Assembly: GCA_020726505.1 (NCBI GenBank) | Contig: JAHLEZ010000002.1 | Coordinates: 3,472,001-3,536,000 of the forward strand | Source: Leptodontidium sp. MPI-SDFR-AT-0119 | Lineage: Eukaryota; Ascomycota; Leotiomycetes; Helotiales; Leptodontidiaceae | DNA length: 64,000 nucleotides | Direction of reading: 5' to 3' | Part shown: positions 1 to 12,700 of the stretch, piece by piece | How the letters are laid out: the number at the start of each line of letters is the position of its first letter | Numbering within the stretch: the first letter of the stretch is position 1 | Program-made: the position numbers and the translations under genes | Notes under the pieces: generated by a model | Databases searched by the model: none | Told to the model about the DNA's origin: nothing | What the model saw: only the letters and a program-made list of their open reading frames with translations

Positions 1-924
1 AACTCTGGTTTCCCCTGGAGGGAGGGGTCTATCTGGTAACCACCAGAGAAGAATGACGCCTAGGACAATAGCGCAGAGACCCCAGAGAAGGAACATCCAT
101 TGGAAACCGACTAGGCCTCCTAGGCCATCCATCTTCTGGAAGCCAGCAGATACGAGACCTACGACAGCAGCAGAAACTTGAGATGCGGTGAAGTAGTACC
201 CGATTCGCTGGCCTGTGCGGGACGGTGGGTAGAAAAGTGTTAGATAGTAAGACATGCCTGGCCATAGACCTGCAATCACAACTCCCAAGAGGAAGCGGAG
301 AAAGCTATTTGAATGTTAGCTAAGGTTTTGTATCCAGCAGACAATAGGAAGTTACGAACAGAAGACTCCAAGCGGCCTGTACTGCAGCAAAACAAGCTCC
401 AATCAAGCCCACAGCAAATACAATTCTAGCCATCCAAACTCTTGGGCTCAGTCTAGTCATGACCAAGCTTGATGGGAGGTTGAATACGACATAGGCAACG
501 TAGAAGAGTGCCAGAGCTGTAGAAGTCTGCTTTGCGGTTAGGTTCAAGCGTTGCATGAGATTGTGGCCCGATGCAATGTTCATCGTCTGAGCGAGACCGA
601 TGTTTGAACGGATTGCTGAGCAGAGGAAGTAGAGAGACCAGAAAGCTAGTTTGGTCAGAAAGTGATCATCAACAGAGAATTCATTGGATGATAGAACGTG
701 CCTGGGATGATGCGGCGATCGATTTTCCTGTTAGTCACGTTCAGCAAAGAAATTCCAGCTTCGTTCTGATTCAAGTACCTGTAAACTTTCTCGATCCTGG
801 CGATATCAACATCATCCTGCGCAGCTTCCCCAACTCGATTTTCTTCCGGATGCTCACGCAACCCCACTATTTTGCCATCCCCATCAATGTCTGCCATTGC
901 GTTTAGAGTGCGACTGAGAAGCAA
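1..924 (-). CDS. MFS transporter of the anion:cation symporter (allantoate permease-like) family, 3' end cut by window edge
   Basis: Plasma-membrane permease, probably for a small organic anion or vitamin; the substrate cannot be read from the sequence. Exons run 924-779, 727-702, 645-360 and 304-1, and the gene continues beyond base 1. Joined exons give the N-terminal signature KIDRRIIPAFW followed by SAIRSNIGLAQTMN, then the first transmembrane segments and GLWPGMSYYLT, as in Dal5/Tna1-type carriers. The segment ending LLWWLPDRPL closes the first six-helix half. The intron at 646-701 has a GC donor (GC-AG); this is the only splice that keeps the conserved frame. The intron at 305-359 uses the donor GTTCGT. 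An in-frame ATG at 897 (MADIDGDGK) is an equally good start. Family assignment is firm; specificity is open. Confidence 0.88.
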
Positions 925-1465
925 TGGAAGTGCGTGCTGCCAGCCTCACAATACGTATAGCTTAATTAGAAGGTTTGCAGTCGATACGAGGGGTGCAAAT
1001 CGTGGTAGCCACGGTGTGTAGGGAGAGAAGAGAGACAGAGAGAGGTTGGGATTTTTACGGTTGAGGCCGAGATCGCTTAGATCCTGGCTTTTTGTCTTGG
1101 TGCATCCACTAAAGGCGCTACTGACGAGACTACACATCTCGCACTGGAAGTTTTGAGGCCGTCTACGGAAATGTGAAGCAAACTACTCAGGTGCAAGTGT
1201 CACGAGTCATGTGGTGAGATTCAGTACTGTGAGGCCGGATTTCTTCCTTTTGTTAAGCTTCTGTCTGTCGGGACATTCTCCTCCTTTTGCTCGAATCTTC
1301 GGAGGCTTGCACAACCAGAGAAAGCACTGCCTGTGATCGGCTGCATCTACCTTGGTAGCTCTAGCTGCATAGGCGAGAGCTTTACAACGCTCTCGTCTCT
1401 GACGGATAGAGATACTTAGGTTGTCCGTCGTCAAATGTGCTGGACTTCAGCTCGCTAAAGTCAGG
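925..1465. other. Intergenic, upstream of the MFS gene
   Basis: No open frame here shows recognisable protein character on either strand. It presumably carries the MFS promoter. Nothing else is seen. Confidence 0.5.
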
Positions 1466-1703
1466 GAAATTTTCGTCTCCGGTGAAGCGAAGACTGGACT
1501 GGCACTTAGTTACCTAACCTTTGCTCTCTTTACTACTTAGGTATATCCATGAGTGAGAGCCTGTTTAAATTCTCTAAATCATTTCAAACCGTTCATTGAC
1601 TTTAAGGAAGAGCCGGGCCCGGGTGTGAGCAAGCCTTAATTTTGATCTTTAGAGTGAATTGTGTAGTGGAGTATACTCCTGTCGCCACCGGAGACGATTT
1701 TGG
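1466..1703 (+). mobile_element. MITE-like non-autonomous element, copy A
   Basis: A stretch of about 238 bp begins with a TTTTCGTCTCCGGTG-type end and finishes with the inverted CACCGGAGACGATTTT. It is non-coding. It matches the segment at 4012-4216 along its length (shared blocks such as TTAGGTATATCCATGA and CATTGACTTTAAGGA), except for an extra block of about 35-40 bp near its left end. Terminal inverted repeats, short length and a diverged second copy nearby fit a miniature inverted-repeat element. A target-site duplication could not be resolved, so the superfamily is unassigned. Confidence 0.7.
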
Positions 1704-2205
1704 TCAGCCTCGTTGGTTACTGTAAAGTCAGGGGCAAATAGCCGAGGGGGTTTCTGTCCAAAGGTACAACAACTTCTCCATACTATGACCCGTAGATCTA
1801 TACTTCTCCAGTTGACAGACTCTCAAATGAGTAGGCCGGGTATGTCAAGCTGCTTTTGCCATGGCTCGGCAATGCTGACGTGATGTTTACGCTCCCTTAC
1901 GCTAAGGACTGGGAATTCCGAACCCGAGCCTGTCGTCTACTTTGAAACTCTCCACCATTTGTCGCAGAACTCATTAGATAGGCTCGATCATAAAAATATG
2001 ATTTTGAGATTTGTAAGGTCTGGAGCAGCCAGCTCTCAAATTTTCTGCCATACAGCAAGCCTGGCGGCAACGCTTACGTGAGAAGAGAGAGGTTCCAAAA
2101 TATAATCAGACTTCGCGACTTGAGATTTAATTCTGGAAATTTTCAAACTTCGTTAATACCGTATACTTCATCTCTCGTCATTGAGTTCTCGAGGGCTTTT
2201 CCAAT
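1704..2205. other. Intergenic, promoter side of the glycosyltransferase
   Basis: About 500 bp between the MITE copy and the glycosyltransferase start. No gene or RNA signature was seen. Confidence 0.4.
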
Positions 2206-3803
2206 ATGACCGAATCTACACCCCACCTTCTCTTCTGCTCCACCCCCGTGTATGGGCATGTGATGCCCATTCGAGCAGTAAGGCACCCATCAGTTTATAA
2301 TTCCATCGCTGGCTCATTATGGCTCGCTATATTGACAGACGAGTTGCATTTGAATTGTACATTGGACAAAGTAAAAGTTGCTGATTCTAAAACTGTACAG
2401 GTCGCAAAGCAAGTCATTGCAAAGGGGTACAAGGTGACCTTCCTAACCGGGAGTGAATACCAAGAGCAGATCGAATCCGTTGGTGCAGAGTTTGTTACAT
2501 TAAGAGGTGATGCGAATTTCACCAAAGACAAAATCGACAAGATGGTCAAGGACTTTCTCGAGACTGTTCCAGCACCTTCTCATGACACTATCGTCACGAG
2601 AGTCTTTGTGGATACGATTACTTCACAACACGAAGGAGTTCAAAGAACCTTGAGATTGATCATGGAACGACATCCCACCGCTCGAGTTGTCGTTGTTTAC
2701 GAAGGCTCCTTCCGAGGAACATTCCCCACTCAATCCGGTGCACCTGGAATACAACCACTTGGGGTATGTGTGCTTCCGAACCGAAATACTCCATCGTTTG
2801 AGATCTGTGATCACAATTTTAATATCTACCCCGATTTTGATTCCAATCCTTAGCTCCAAGACAAAGCGAAATTTACATACTGACATCCCAATAGTATATC
2901 GGTCTTGGAGTTGTGCCAGCTTCTTTGACCAGTATTGACACTAGGCCATGCGGTCCTGGATTCGAGTATGACCCTTCTCCCGAGGGAAGAGCGACAAATA
3001 TGGCAGCACATAAGAAAGACCAGCAGGAACGATTTTCGGGCTCGCAAAAGAGATGGGAGGAAATCCTCAGCAGCCTAGGTGCGAAGGTTCCAGACATGGC
3101 ATGGCGCGATGCCAGCTATCGACTCTCAGATCGATTTATTCAGATGTGCAGTCCCTCATTGGAATACCCAAGGTCAGATGCACCTTCAACATTCCGCTTT
3201 TCTGGAGGTCTTCCCAAAGGCTTGCGCGACTCCATGAACACCAAACCCCAGTGGTGGAGCGACGTTGTGCACAAAGGGGACAAGAAAGTCGTCTTTGTTG
3301 CCCAGGGAACTCTTGCATTGAACCCAAACGATCTGATAATTCCCACGATGGCTGCATTCAAAGATAGAGATGATATGATTGTGGTGTGTGCACTTGGCAA
3401 GCCTGGATCAACTCTTCCAGCAGGCACAGCTATCCCTGGGAATGCAAGAGTCGAAGATTTCATCCCTTACGATGATATTCTAGAATACTCTGATGTGTTT
3501 ATCACCAGTGGAGGATATGGTTCCCTGCAGCACTCACTCAGCAATGGTGTTCCACTGATTGTGGGTGGAGAGGGATCGGATAGGCCTGAGAATGCTATGC
3601 GTGTAGAATTCTCGGGGGCCGGAATTAACCTGAACACTGGTCATCCATCAGAAGAGACATTGCGTGAGGCAGTGACGACAATTTTGCGCGAACCCAAGTA
3701 CAAGAACAGGGCGATGGAGATCAAGCAGGAGATGGAATCCTTTGACCCGATCGAGGTGATCATCAACAACATCGAGGAGGTCGCCAATAGCGACAAACTT
3801 TGA
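2206..3803 (+). CDS. UDP-glycosyltransferase, GT1 family (MGT-like)
   Basis: A predicted 447-residue sugar transferase that would glycosylate a small lipophilic acceptor such as a secondary metabolite or xenobiotic. Exons are 2206-2277, 2401-2763 and 2895-3803; lengths keep frame and both introns are GT-AG. The N-terminus LLFCSTPVYGHVMPIRA is the usual first strand and helix of the GT-B fold. The C-terminal donor-binding motif is present as TSGGYGSLQHSLSNGVPLI followed by a DRPENAMRV segment, matching the HCGxNS...DQxxNA signature. The usual His-Cys is replaced by Ser-Gly, a change I believe is common in fungal MGT-type members. No transmembrane helix is evident, so it is probably soluble. 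The gene sits between two copies of a MITE-like repeat in the same orientation. Acceptor and sugar are unknown. Confidence 0.88.
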
Positions 3804-4011
3804 CCACATATCTCTGTACCTATCTTTCGCTAGTTTTCGTCCACAATTAATTGTATTGGAACGGTCTTGGCGTCCGAGTATTGCCTGGTGGTGAAAGTGA
3901 TGTGAGGATGTTTAGCGGACTTTAGCGAGGAATCAATACAGCGGCAGATATGCGAAAGGTATCTGATGTAGCAAAATACAATTCAATTCATATTACGCGT
4001 CCGTGGGAGGG

Positions 4012-4216
4012 CCAAATTCGTCTCCGGCGAAGCGGAAGACTACTCTTAGGTATATCCATGACTAAGAGCCTATTTAAAGTCTTGAAATCATTTCCTAGCA
4101 TTCGCTGACTTTAAGGACGAGCCGAGCCCTCGTTTAAGCAAGCCTCAGCTTCGATCTTGAAAGTGAACTATATAAGTTAAGTAGTGTAGTAACTCGCTTC
4201 ACCGGAGACGAATTTG
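4012..4216 (+). mobile_element. MITE-like non-autonomous element, copy B
   Basis: About 205 bp. The two ends are inverted repeats of about 22 bp (CAAATTCGTCTCCGGCGAAG at the left, its near-complement at the right) with one mismatch. Internal sequence is homologous to 1466-1703. This is the better-preserved copy and lies 3' of the glycosyltransferase. Confidence 0.75.
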
Positions 4217-4445
4217 ACCAGCCTCGACTGACAGCCAATGTTCGTAATCCTCAATAATCTCTAGCTTTGGTATTCGACAGATTACAAAGAAGATTGAAGG
4301 GTTGAGAATCATCTTCGCAAAACAGACCCCAGTTCGTACCACAGTCGTGATGAAATCATGACGAAAAGTGGGAAAGGCTACAAACTTGTAGCCTGGTAGT
4401 GGCAAAGATGTGCATTAAAAATGTAATCCCGAATCTAAAGCAATG

Positions 4446-5484
4446 CTACAGGCTCTTTTCAACAGCGTCTAAATCTCCGATTACCTCCTTCCAGCTCTCC
4501 CACTCTTTGTCGCCACCGGGAATTCCTCCTGCGAGGGGTAATCTCGTTCCATCTCTGTCTCCCATCCCAAGTATTCTGCTCACAGCCTCTTTGATTCCAA
4601 CTGTACCGAACTTTACAACAATCTCCTCGACAGAGCTGACTTTGTACTGCAAAAGTCTTCTCTCCTTGACCTCTTCATCGGTGGGTTGGTTCTTCACCGA
4701 AAGCCTGTACAAGTGAACGACGGATTTGGGGAAGAAGCCAGCGGTCCCATCAATTGTACCAGCACAACCCAATGCGATCACAGGCAGAAGTTGCTGACCA
4801 AGCCCGGTAAATGTGTGGAACTTTGTATGGTCGATCTTTGGACTCGCACCGATTTGAGCGTGGTATGAAACATCCCCGTGTGATAACTTGCAGCCTACGA
4901 TATTTGGGTGCTTGGAGAGAGTGGCGTAGGTAGAAGGAACAACTCGGACATTATTTGAAACTCCAGGGTAGTGGTAACTAAATCCTGTCAGTATCGAACG
5001 TCCATAATAGCTGGCAGGGAGGGTATATGTACACCATGACGGGAATAGGACTCTGGTCAGCCACAGCTGTGAACCATTGTATAATCCCGTCTTGTGTACT
5101 TGCTCCAGCAAAATAGCCTGGCACAAGACACAAACCCCATTGACAGCCTGCCTCTTTCGCACTCCTCAGCTGATCGACAACTTCTTCGATGTTCTGCGCC
5201 GCAGTTCCAGCAATAATAGGGTAATCTTTGTACCCCGCATTGTCGTACGCTTTCCGCACCGAAGACAGCACCTCGAAGCGCTCTTTGTTTGTGAGATGGA
5301 CGGCTTCACCTGTGCTACCCAGAACCACGAGGCCTGTAATGCCCGACTTCGCGAGGTGGAGGGAATGTGCAGCTTGTGTCTCGAGGTCTAGCGGTGCGGC
5401 AATGGCGTTGTAGTTGGCGGCTTTCTTGGACGTGAAGAATGTTGGTACTGGGACGTAGACGCCGGCTGGAGGAGGGGCTGCCAT
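4446..5484 (-). CDS. DapA / N-acetylneuraminate lyase-family class I aldolase
   Basis: A 327-residue TIM-barrel Schiff-base aldolase expected to cleave or form a 2-keto acid. Exons 5484-5033 and 4977-4446 join in frame across a 55-bp intron. Family marks are the carboxylate-binding motif VLGSTGEAVHL (about residues 53-63), the proton-relay tyrosine in MVYHYPG (Tyr152) and the Schiff-base lysine in IVGCKLSHGD (Lys181). The glycine-rich SNNV stretch after the tyrosine also fits. Fungal relatives act on 2-keto-3-deoxy sugar acids or 4-hydroxy-2-oxoglutarate, and lysine synthesis in fungi does not use DapA, so true dihydrodipicolinate synthase activity is unlikely. It is divergent from the hydrolase at 6696 across a 1.2-kb shared upstream region. 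Confidence 0.9.
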
Positions 5485-6695
5485 CTTGTGCTACGTTGTG
5501 GTATGGTACGGTACAGCGGCTAATCTGGCGAGGGTTGCAAATGTGGAAAATGTGAGGAAGGGGTGGAGTATATAAAGTTCCAACTGTTGGTCCTTCCAAC
5601 TCGATAGTCAACGGCAGACGTGATTGTGACGAACATTGTTCGGGGTAATATATCGCGAGGCATCTCCACTGAGGGATGTTAGTGGCAGACCCGACCTGAC
5701 GAAGTGGATAGGAGGGGTATGGTAGGTGGGTAAGAACTGGTGGTGGTCTTAAGTGGTGGTCTTAAGTGGTTGATGATTACCTAGTAGTGGTGGCGTGCTC
5801 TGACCGAAGAGACGACATCGGAAGGGAGAGAAGATCACAACCTTGGAAGATTATCGTGAACAGCACCGCCTACAGCAAAATGGCAGTCATAAATCGAGAG
5901 CGAGCGAGGTCTGGGGTAACAGGTTCTGTAGGTAGGTACTGTAGAAATGTGGAGAGCAAAGCAACGCAAATCGAGGAAAGGAACTGCACAAACGCAGAAG
6001 GAGGTTCCGTGAATTAAGAAGAGTACGCTGGAACAGTTGAACTACATATATATACATTTACGTATACACCAAGTCTTTACTTTGCTACCTAAGTGAACTC
6101 ATATTCATTACATACACACAACACACACATATATAATGTATATACTTAACTTAACGACAGCAAATTTACTCATAAACAAAACTACCTGCTTGTTCTTCCA
6201 CTTCTTGCAATGGAGCATCAGTAGCAGACCAGCCAATGAATGGCGTGCGTGGAACGGTACAGTACAGCACAGGACACACCAACCAGTACACTACGAATAC
6301 TAGCTGCCATCGTTTTTCGTTTGATCTTTGAGCGAGCAGTCCCGGCTGACATTTGTAGATATCGTGTCAAGGCTACTGGAAGGATTGGAGAAGTACAATT
6401 TAAGTCTGGTGATGAAGGGAACCCAAGGAGGAGCGGAGCTTCGGGGAAATTTGCACCGACGAGGCTTGGTTTGAGGTTCCTGAAAGTTCCCCGCAAGCGA
6501 GGCAAGCCACAGATCCTTATCGGCGCGATAAACAGGGATCGGTCCTCGGCTGGCGTGGCGTTGACTTCAAGGTGCGACGGGACCTGAGTTTTGGGCTTGC
6601 TTCACTCCACTCTTCATTTATTTTTCACCTATCAATCATTCAATCAATCAATTACCTTTGCCAGGAAATTACTCTCAGTCACTCGAGTTTTCAAT
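5485..6695. other. Shared upstream region of the aldolase and hydrolase genes
   Basis: No coding region is supported. It holds a short tandem duplication near 5742-5770 (GTGGTCTTAAGTG twice) and an AT-rich stretch at about 6040-6180 with TATATATA and CACACA runs. It probably contains both divergent promoters. Confidence 0.5.
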
Positions 6696-7805
6696 ATGCC
6701 TCCCAGACCTCCGTACGATCCAACAGGGATCCAAATATTCTCAATTCCATCGTTCGAGTTCATCAGCGGGGTAATAAAGGATATCAAGGTCGCATATCGA
6801 TCATTCAATCCCACTTCTACGAAGACGATCCTTATTCCGACTTGTTATGGCGGGCGCATAAATACAACTCTTAATTTTACATCAGGGGCATTGAAAGACT
6901 ATCATGTTATAGTTGTTGCTATGTTAGGGAATGGCGAGTCCTCGAGTCCTTCCAACGATGAGGGATTTCCAGGGGACTACTCGCTGAGATACCCAGACTG
7001 CATCAATGCCCAATATAAACTTGTTACCGAGCACTTGGGAATCAAGGGCTTGGATGCCGTTATGGGATTTAGTATGGGAGGACAGCAAGCCTATCATTGG
7101 GCTGTGATGCATGGGTCTGGAGATAATCCATTTGTGAAGAACGCAGTTGTCATTTGTGGAAGTGCCAAAACGTCAGGCCACAGTATGTATTCCATTCTTC
7201 ATATCAATCCTCGTCAAAGAGCCAACTTATGCATCTCCACTTGCTTTGAATAGTCACTGACCGGTCCAGATTACGCCTTTCTGGAAGGACCAATTTCTGC
7301 CCTCACAACATCCCATGACTATGACAACGGAAATTACAGAAAAAACAACATTAAACCAACTCAAGGACTCCGTGCTTTTGGGAGGGCCTACGCAGCGTGG
7401 TTAACAAGTGCAGAATGGTATCGACAAGAGCTATGGAGAGAGCAAGGACACCCGTCCCTTCAAGCGTACCTCCACCCACCCTTGGGGGAAGCTTCGTACG
7501 AGAGTTGGGATGCAGAAGATATGCTCGTGTTGGCACGTATGTGGCAAGCTGGTGATATAGGTATGGTTGGAGGAAACGGGGATTTTACGAAGGCTTTGGC
7601 GAGCATAACTGCAAAGGTTTTGGTGATGCCAAGTCAAACAGACCAGTACTTTCCACCCGAGGACGGAGCGAATGAGGTGAAGTATTTGAAGAATGGGACT
7701 TTTGCCCCGATACCTACGATCTGGGGTCACATTGCTGGAGGTGGTGCAAACGAAGCTGATGTTAAATGGATGGATGAGAGAATTGGGAGGTTTTTAACAG
7801 AGTAA
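6696..7805 (+). CDS. Alpha/beta hydrolase, homoserine O-acetyltransferase (MetX)-like
   Basis: A predicted 340-residue protein from exons 6696-7182 and 7270-7805, frame kept across an 87-bp GT-AG intron. The start is MPPRPPYDPTG, just after a CAAT-rich leader. The nucleophile elbow GFSMGGQQ (Ser126) follows the central strand. The acid is expected in the MPSQTDQYFPPED segment and the histidine in WGHIAGG, giving the order Ser-Asp-His of the MetX/alpha-beta hydrolase fold. Fungal proteins of this length and layout are usually annotated as homoserine acetyltransferase-family but differ from Met2, so involvement in methionine synthesis is not implied. No signal peptide is seen. The substrate is unknown. 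Confidence 0.85.
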
Positions 7806-8086
7806 ATCGTGAACTTCAAGCTCCTTATGGCATGGGATATATTCACGATTTAATTGGACAAAGTGTTTGAAGTGTCCGGTGAAGTAAATCTATTCCGGCA
7901 AGGCATCTCGATGACTGCCTGCTATATGGCGTAGGATATCTGATCTACAGATCTAAAAGAGTCTAATCTAGTATCATCTTGAGCTATCCTGAAAACACGC
8001 GTCTTGCGTGTTCCAGGGTATATGGTTGTAACGCCAGTAAAATCAGACCGTTCCTAATGAATTACTCAAACTCCAAACCATGCATT

Positions 8087-9784
8087 CTACACCGCAGCGG
8101 GAGTGACTGCTTCCGGTGTCTGTCCCTCCGGCGTGTTTGGTTCAGTCACTTCCATGATGGGCGTCTTGCTTCCAGGTCGCTCTCGCTCTCCGTTTAACGA
8201 CAAGTTCTTGAAAGCCATAGCACTCAATGGAAGTCCACCGCCCCCATTCTTCATCTTCTTGGTCATTTCACGCTCGATTCCGTGCTTCACAGCCTCCAGA
8301 ACATTCTCGACAGTCGTCCTTGGCTTGTAAGCAGGCTCGGTACCGTCTTGGTACACGCCGGTCTTCACCAGGATTGAGTACCAGTCATTTTTGGCCTTCT
8401 CGTTGAACATGTTCGTGCCTCGGATGTCGCTCTCGGGAGTGTCACCGACGAAGTAGACAGTCTCGGGAGGTCTGTTGATTCGGTGCTCGTCCTTCCGCCA
8501 TTGTTGTAGCAAGCGGGTAGCGAACTCGAAGGTGCCGATTTGTGGCTTTCCAAAGGCGATAGTCTCGAGTTCCTTGCCTTTGGTCAGGTCTTTGAAGAGC
8601 ATTTCTACCATCTTGCGAAGAGCACCCATGCCGAGACGGACGTTGTCGTGAGCTGCGGACCAGACGATATCGTTGTGGGAGAAGTAGATGGGTGGCCCCT
8701 CATCGAATGTCTCGGAGAGAGTACCAATGTATCCACCCTTGGACATGGCGAGGTCAAGCATAATCTGAATATCACCTGCCCATTCTCGGCTGTCGGCAAA
8801 GACGCTGTAAAGTATTAGCAGAGGCCGTGAAATCAATCTCGACGTCAGGTGCTTACAAGATGGCCTCAATTTTGGTCTCACCATAGTTTCGTGGTCTCGA
8901 GTTTCTGTGCTCTTCGGCTGTCAACCGGCGGAATGGTGTCGTGGCTGCATTGTCCCTGATGATATCGCCAGGAGTAATGACATCACGGAATCCATAACCT
9001 TCGGCGACCTGTCGACACTTTTCTCCTTCTCCACCAACGACGAGTACAGTGGTGTATTTGGCAACCATCTCCCGCATAGGAGTATGACCTATTATATCAA
9101 TGAGTAATTGCCCAAACAATTAATCGGGTTTGGCTAACTTACCACAGATGAATTGGGCAGGAGAGACTTCGATGTCGAGCTGGCGAGAGAGGTCGATGCA
9201 ACGTTCTGCCTCAGTCTTACCGCCACCATTCTAGAGTGTAACAAATTAGTATTGCCAGCAATTTCAGACTGGTATGAACTGATTACGAAGAGAACATCAC
9301 ATCCTCCTCAAACCATTCCACTGAAAACATGAGATGAACCTACTGTTAAAAAGATATATGGAACCTTAATTCCATATTCGTTCTCGCCGTTCAGCATCTT
9401 CATAGCCTCAATGGCTTCAGGAATCGGGCGACCACCTCTGATCAGGACCCCATCGATATCGAAAGCGAATGCAAACGAGTCGGCAGTAGGAATATCTGCT
9501 GGGGTGACAGGCGAGCCAGGTGTTTCGGGGGTGCTCGAGGTGGGTGAGATCAGGGCCTCTTCTTCGAGATCGATGGAAGCAAGCTCATTGCGAGCCGTTT
9601 CCAACGAGGCAGCAAAGCCACCGCTGTGTGAGAGAGATCTTTGCTTCATCATACGATCTGGTACGACAACAACAGGTCCGCCTTCTTTGATTTCTCTCTC
9701 AGTGGCAGTCATGGAGGAAAGTCGTCGAAGCCCCGGTCTGCTCCTTGGCGGACTTAGAAGGGAGGAAGTAGCTGACGGCGCCAT
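8087..9784 (-). CDS. HAD-superfamily phosphatase, subfamily IIA (CECR5/HDHD5-like)
   Basis: A 492-residue protein from exons 9784-9344, 9230-9143, 9088-8857 and 8804-8087, all joined in frame. Motif I is FAFDIDGVL with the nucleophile Asp109 and Asp111; the threonine motif is in IFLTNGGGKTE; motif IV is VYFVGDTPESDIRG near residue 375. The spacing between motifs I and II leaves room for a C2-type cap, as in the CECR5 group, whose yeast relative is the mitochondrial YKR070W product. The first 100 residues are Ser/Pro/Thr-rich with an Arg-rich start, which could be a targeting or regulatory extension. The C-terminal 50 residues are likewise Thr/Pro-rich and probably disordered. The natural substrate of this group is not established. 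Confidence 0.9.
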
Positions 9785-12700
9785 GACGATAAATATATAC
9801 TCGGCGTATAGCCCACTTCTCGTAAATGACTCGGGCTTGACTAGAAACGCGGAGGTTCTGGAGAGTGGTGGAGTAACAGTGGGTCACCCAGATGGATCGT
9901 TTGAAACAAGAAGGTATATAAGGGATCGGTGAGGGAGAAAGTGCGTGGATCGAGCAAGATTAGATGCAGATAAGAAGGAGATAGAAATCAGGAACGAAAT
10001 ACTTGGGGCGGCGGTGGAGCCATATATACAACGATCTTTGGAGACGATTGCTAGAGGGAGAACGGCCATCCACAAGTTTCTTCTAGTCTGGAAGAAAGTA
10101 TAGTCTATCGAGGAAAGGGAACTAATTACCTCAGGGAACGCTCCGATGCCTCCATAGAAAGTTCGGTGTTCTGTACAGGGCCGTCTCTGGTAACAGGCAT
10201 TACGGGAAGTGACGGTTGATGATGAAGATCTCTGGTCAGATTCGGTAGTGCCAGCGGTCTTAGTGGTATCAGAATGAGAGGTTTTTCGCAGCTTCCCGAG
10301 CCGATTCTCACGGGATGCAACATTTGACCCTGGGCCAACTGCAATCGAGCAGAGAATCGGGAAACACATGTGGTCCCCTACTGAGAAAGTGGAGGGCAGT
10401 GGGTCAGCCTCCCCAGGATAAGTGCTGATAGGAGCCTCTGGGGATTGTTTTATCTAAGAAATGACGCGCGGGTGCAGGACGTTGGATCTGAGCCGACAGG
10501 GGACCGGTAGCAGTGGAGCGCGTAGCAAGTAGTAAGGTATGGATGCGGCGGTGGATGTGATTCGGCATGTACAGTACAACCTGTCCCTGGTAGTGGTTTG
10601 AGTTTCCTCAGCTCGCCTCGTTCGCCACCTGCGAGCCGATCGATAATACTCAGTGGAACACATAATAACCCAAGTTCTCAACTCAACTCAACTCTAACTC
10701 AATTTCGACTCGGTGGCTTGACTAAGATGTAGTTTTTTATAGCGTTGGGATAAGCTGACCAGTACAATCGAGTGTTGAGAGAGCAGTGTGAAAACTCGAG
10801 AGTCATGAAAGAAAAGGATTGACGTCTTTTTTTCTCGGCCCCACTATTTACTTCGCTTGTCGTCACCTGCCAACCTATCGATAAGAAGCCGCGTCGGCGT
10901 CGGCAACTTCCACTTCATTCGTTCTGGAATCCTTCGATATATATCTCTTTCGTCACCAGGCGGAAGGGACAGTCTGTGTCAGGGTATCTGTACCTGGCCT
11001 AAGAAGTGCCTTAATTCCTCACAATCGCCCTAGACCCTCTGGCTGCTGTTTTGACAATGTAACACACGCCATCTTACAGTCATCTTATCACATGCTGGGC
11101 TATCGAACTGCGTTCGGGGTATGTCTTCCACAGCACGACTACGACTACGTCTCCTTCGCTGGTATCCGAAGTAACGGCCGCCCACAACATTATCCACTTG
11201 TACTCAGGCATGAGTGCTTCGCAAGAATAATGTACCTATCTGCAGATGTGCAGTACAGTACTCCACTCACTCGGACCTACTTGTACAGGCGTCGGTGTTA
11301 TGCCAAGACTGAGGATGTTCTTTGAGTACGATGATCGTCATTCTTCCCTCACCGTCTATTCGAAGCCCGAACCCCGCGACTATCAACCCCAAATCATTGC
11401 TGGATCTAAACTTCGAGAGTGAGCAACATGAAGCTCGTGCCGTCTGCCGCACGGGTGATAGTTGCGGCCTCACTTATTGGCAGTAATTTCTAACCTTGGA
11501 CAGAGGAGAGTACTGAGTGTTCGCGATGGGGATCATTGACGACTTGAATATTCACAAAAGCAATCTTCTCCCTCTAACTGAATACGATACGGTAGTCCCT
11601 CTCATGGCTCTCCGATGTCCCGACTTCATCGTTCTTGGCCCTTGGCATCCACAGCCTCATCCACGTCAAGGGTGGTTGTCCGTCTGCTTCGAACGCTCCT
11701 AGAGCATTTCCGTAGTGCCATGTTTTCACTTCTGTTTTCGAGGCTACCTACATCAAAATACTCCAGTACGACGGCAACTCTGGTGCGGAAACCTTTTCTG
11801 CATCGGAAACGTGCTGCTGTGCTGTCGTTGGACAGGTCAAGAGTAAGGAGCAGGTAAAATAGAAGTAGGGATGAGGCTGGTTTAAGCTTGCGGGCTTGGT
11901 TTTGGCATCTGATAGATGTTACTATTGGAGGGTGGGATGTTCAGCTCCGAGTCAGCGCTGCGAGAGCTTTTGAGTCGTCCCAGAGAATAAGCCTTGGGTT
12001 TCCGGGTTACACCTTAATCGGGATGGTTAGAACGCCCTATCCGGTAGACACCCGTATGATGGGACAGCTACGCATTTCTCCCCGAGGATATGACGAAGTT
12101 ATGCATCATTTGTTCAGTGGCGCCGAGTTTCAGCGAGTGTACAAGCATGCAGTGGAAAGATACGGTAATGATGGCACTATTTTAACTTTACACCGTGCAG
12201 ATGTCCATAAGAGGCACAGGTGTTTGCTGTCGCTCCCTGACTCGCTTCTCGGTGCTATTTCTTGCTACTGTAGGGATTTTGCATGGAAGGAGGGGCACTC
12301 GTCGCGGGGTAATTTATTGGAGGATGTGTTCCTGCCAAGACATTGAATCTTGGTGAGAACGATCCAAAATAGAGTGATGCTATGGGAGAATCCGCAGCTC
12401 GTAACTCGTAGCTTGTTCATTAAATTAACGTATGAATGGCTGGACGGAGTCTGCTGCATGAGAAATGTTTCATCAGTTGTGTTGCCTAGCTCGCGCGAAA
12501 TGCGAAAAAGTAGGTAGATAAATATTTAGGTACATAGGTACATAGGTACCAACATAACTCCAAGGCTGGGAATATGAAGTACGTTTGCTCTCTGTGTGGG
12601 ACTGAAGTAGAATTTCGAGGTTGTTGTAACCGACCGAAAGGCGCCTGGAAGCGAACTGTGTGGATGGGTTTGGTTAACACGAATAAACCGAGCACACACT

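Noticed and set aside
11888..12346. A 152-codon plus-strand open frame in the gene-poor interval
   Set aside because: It opens at TTG rather than ATG, has no family motif and no plausible splice partners; probably chance.
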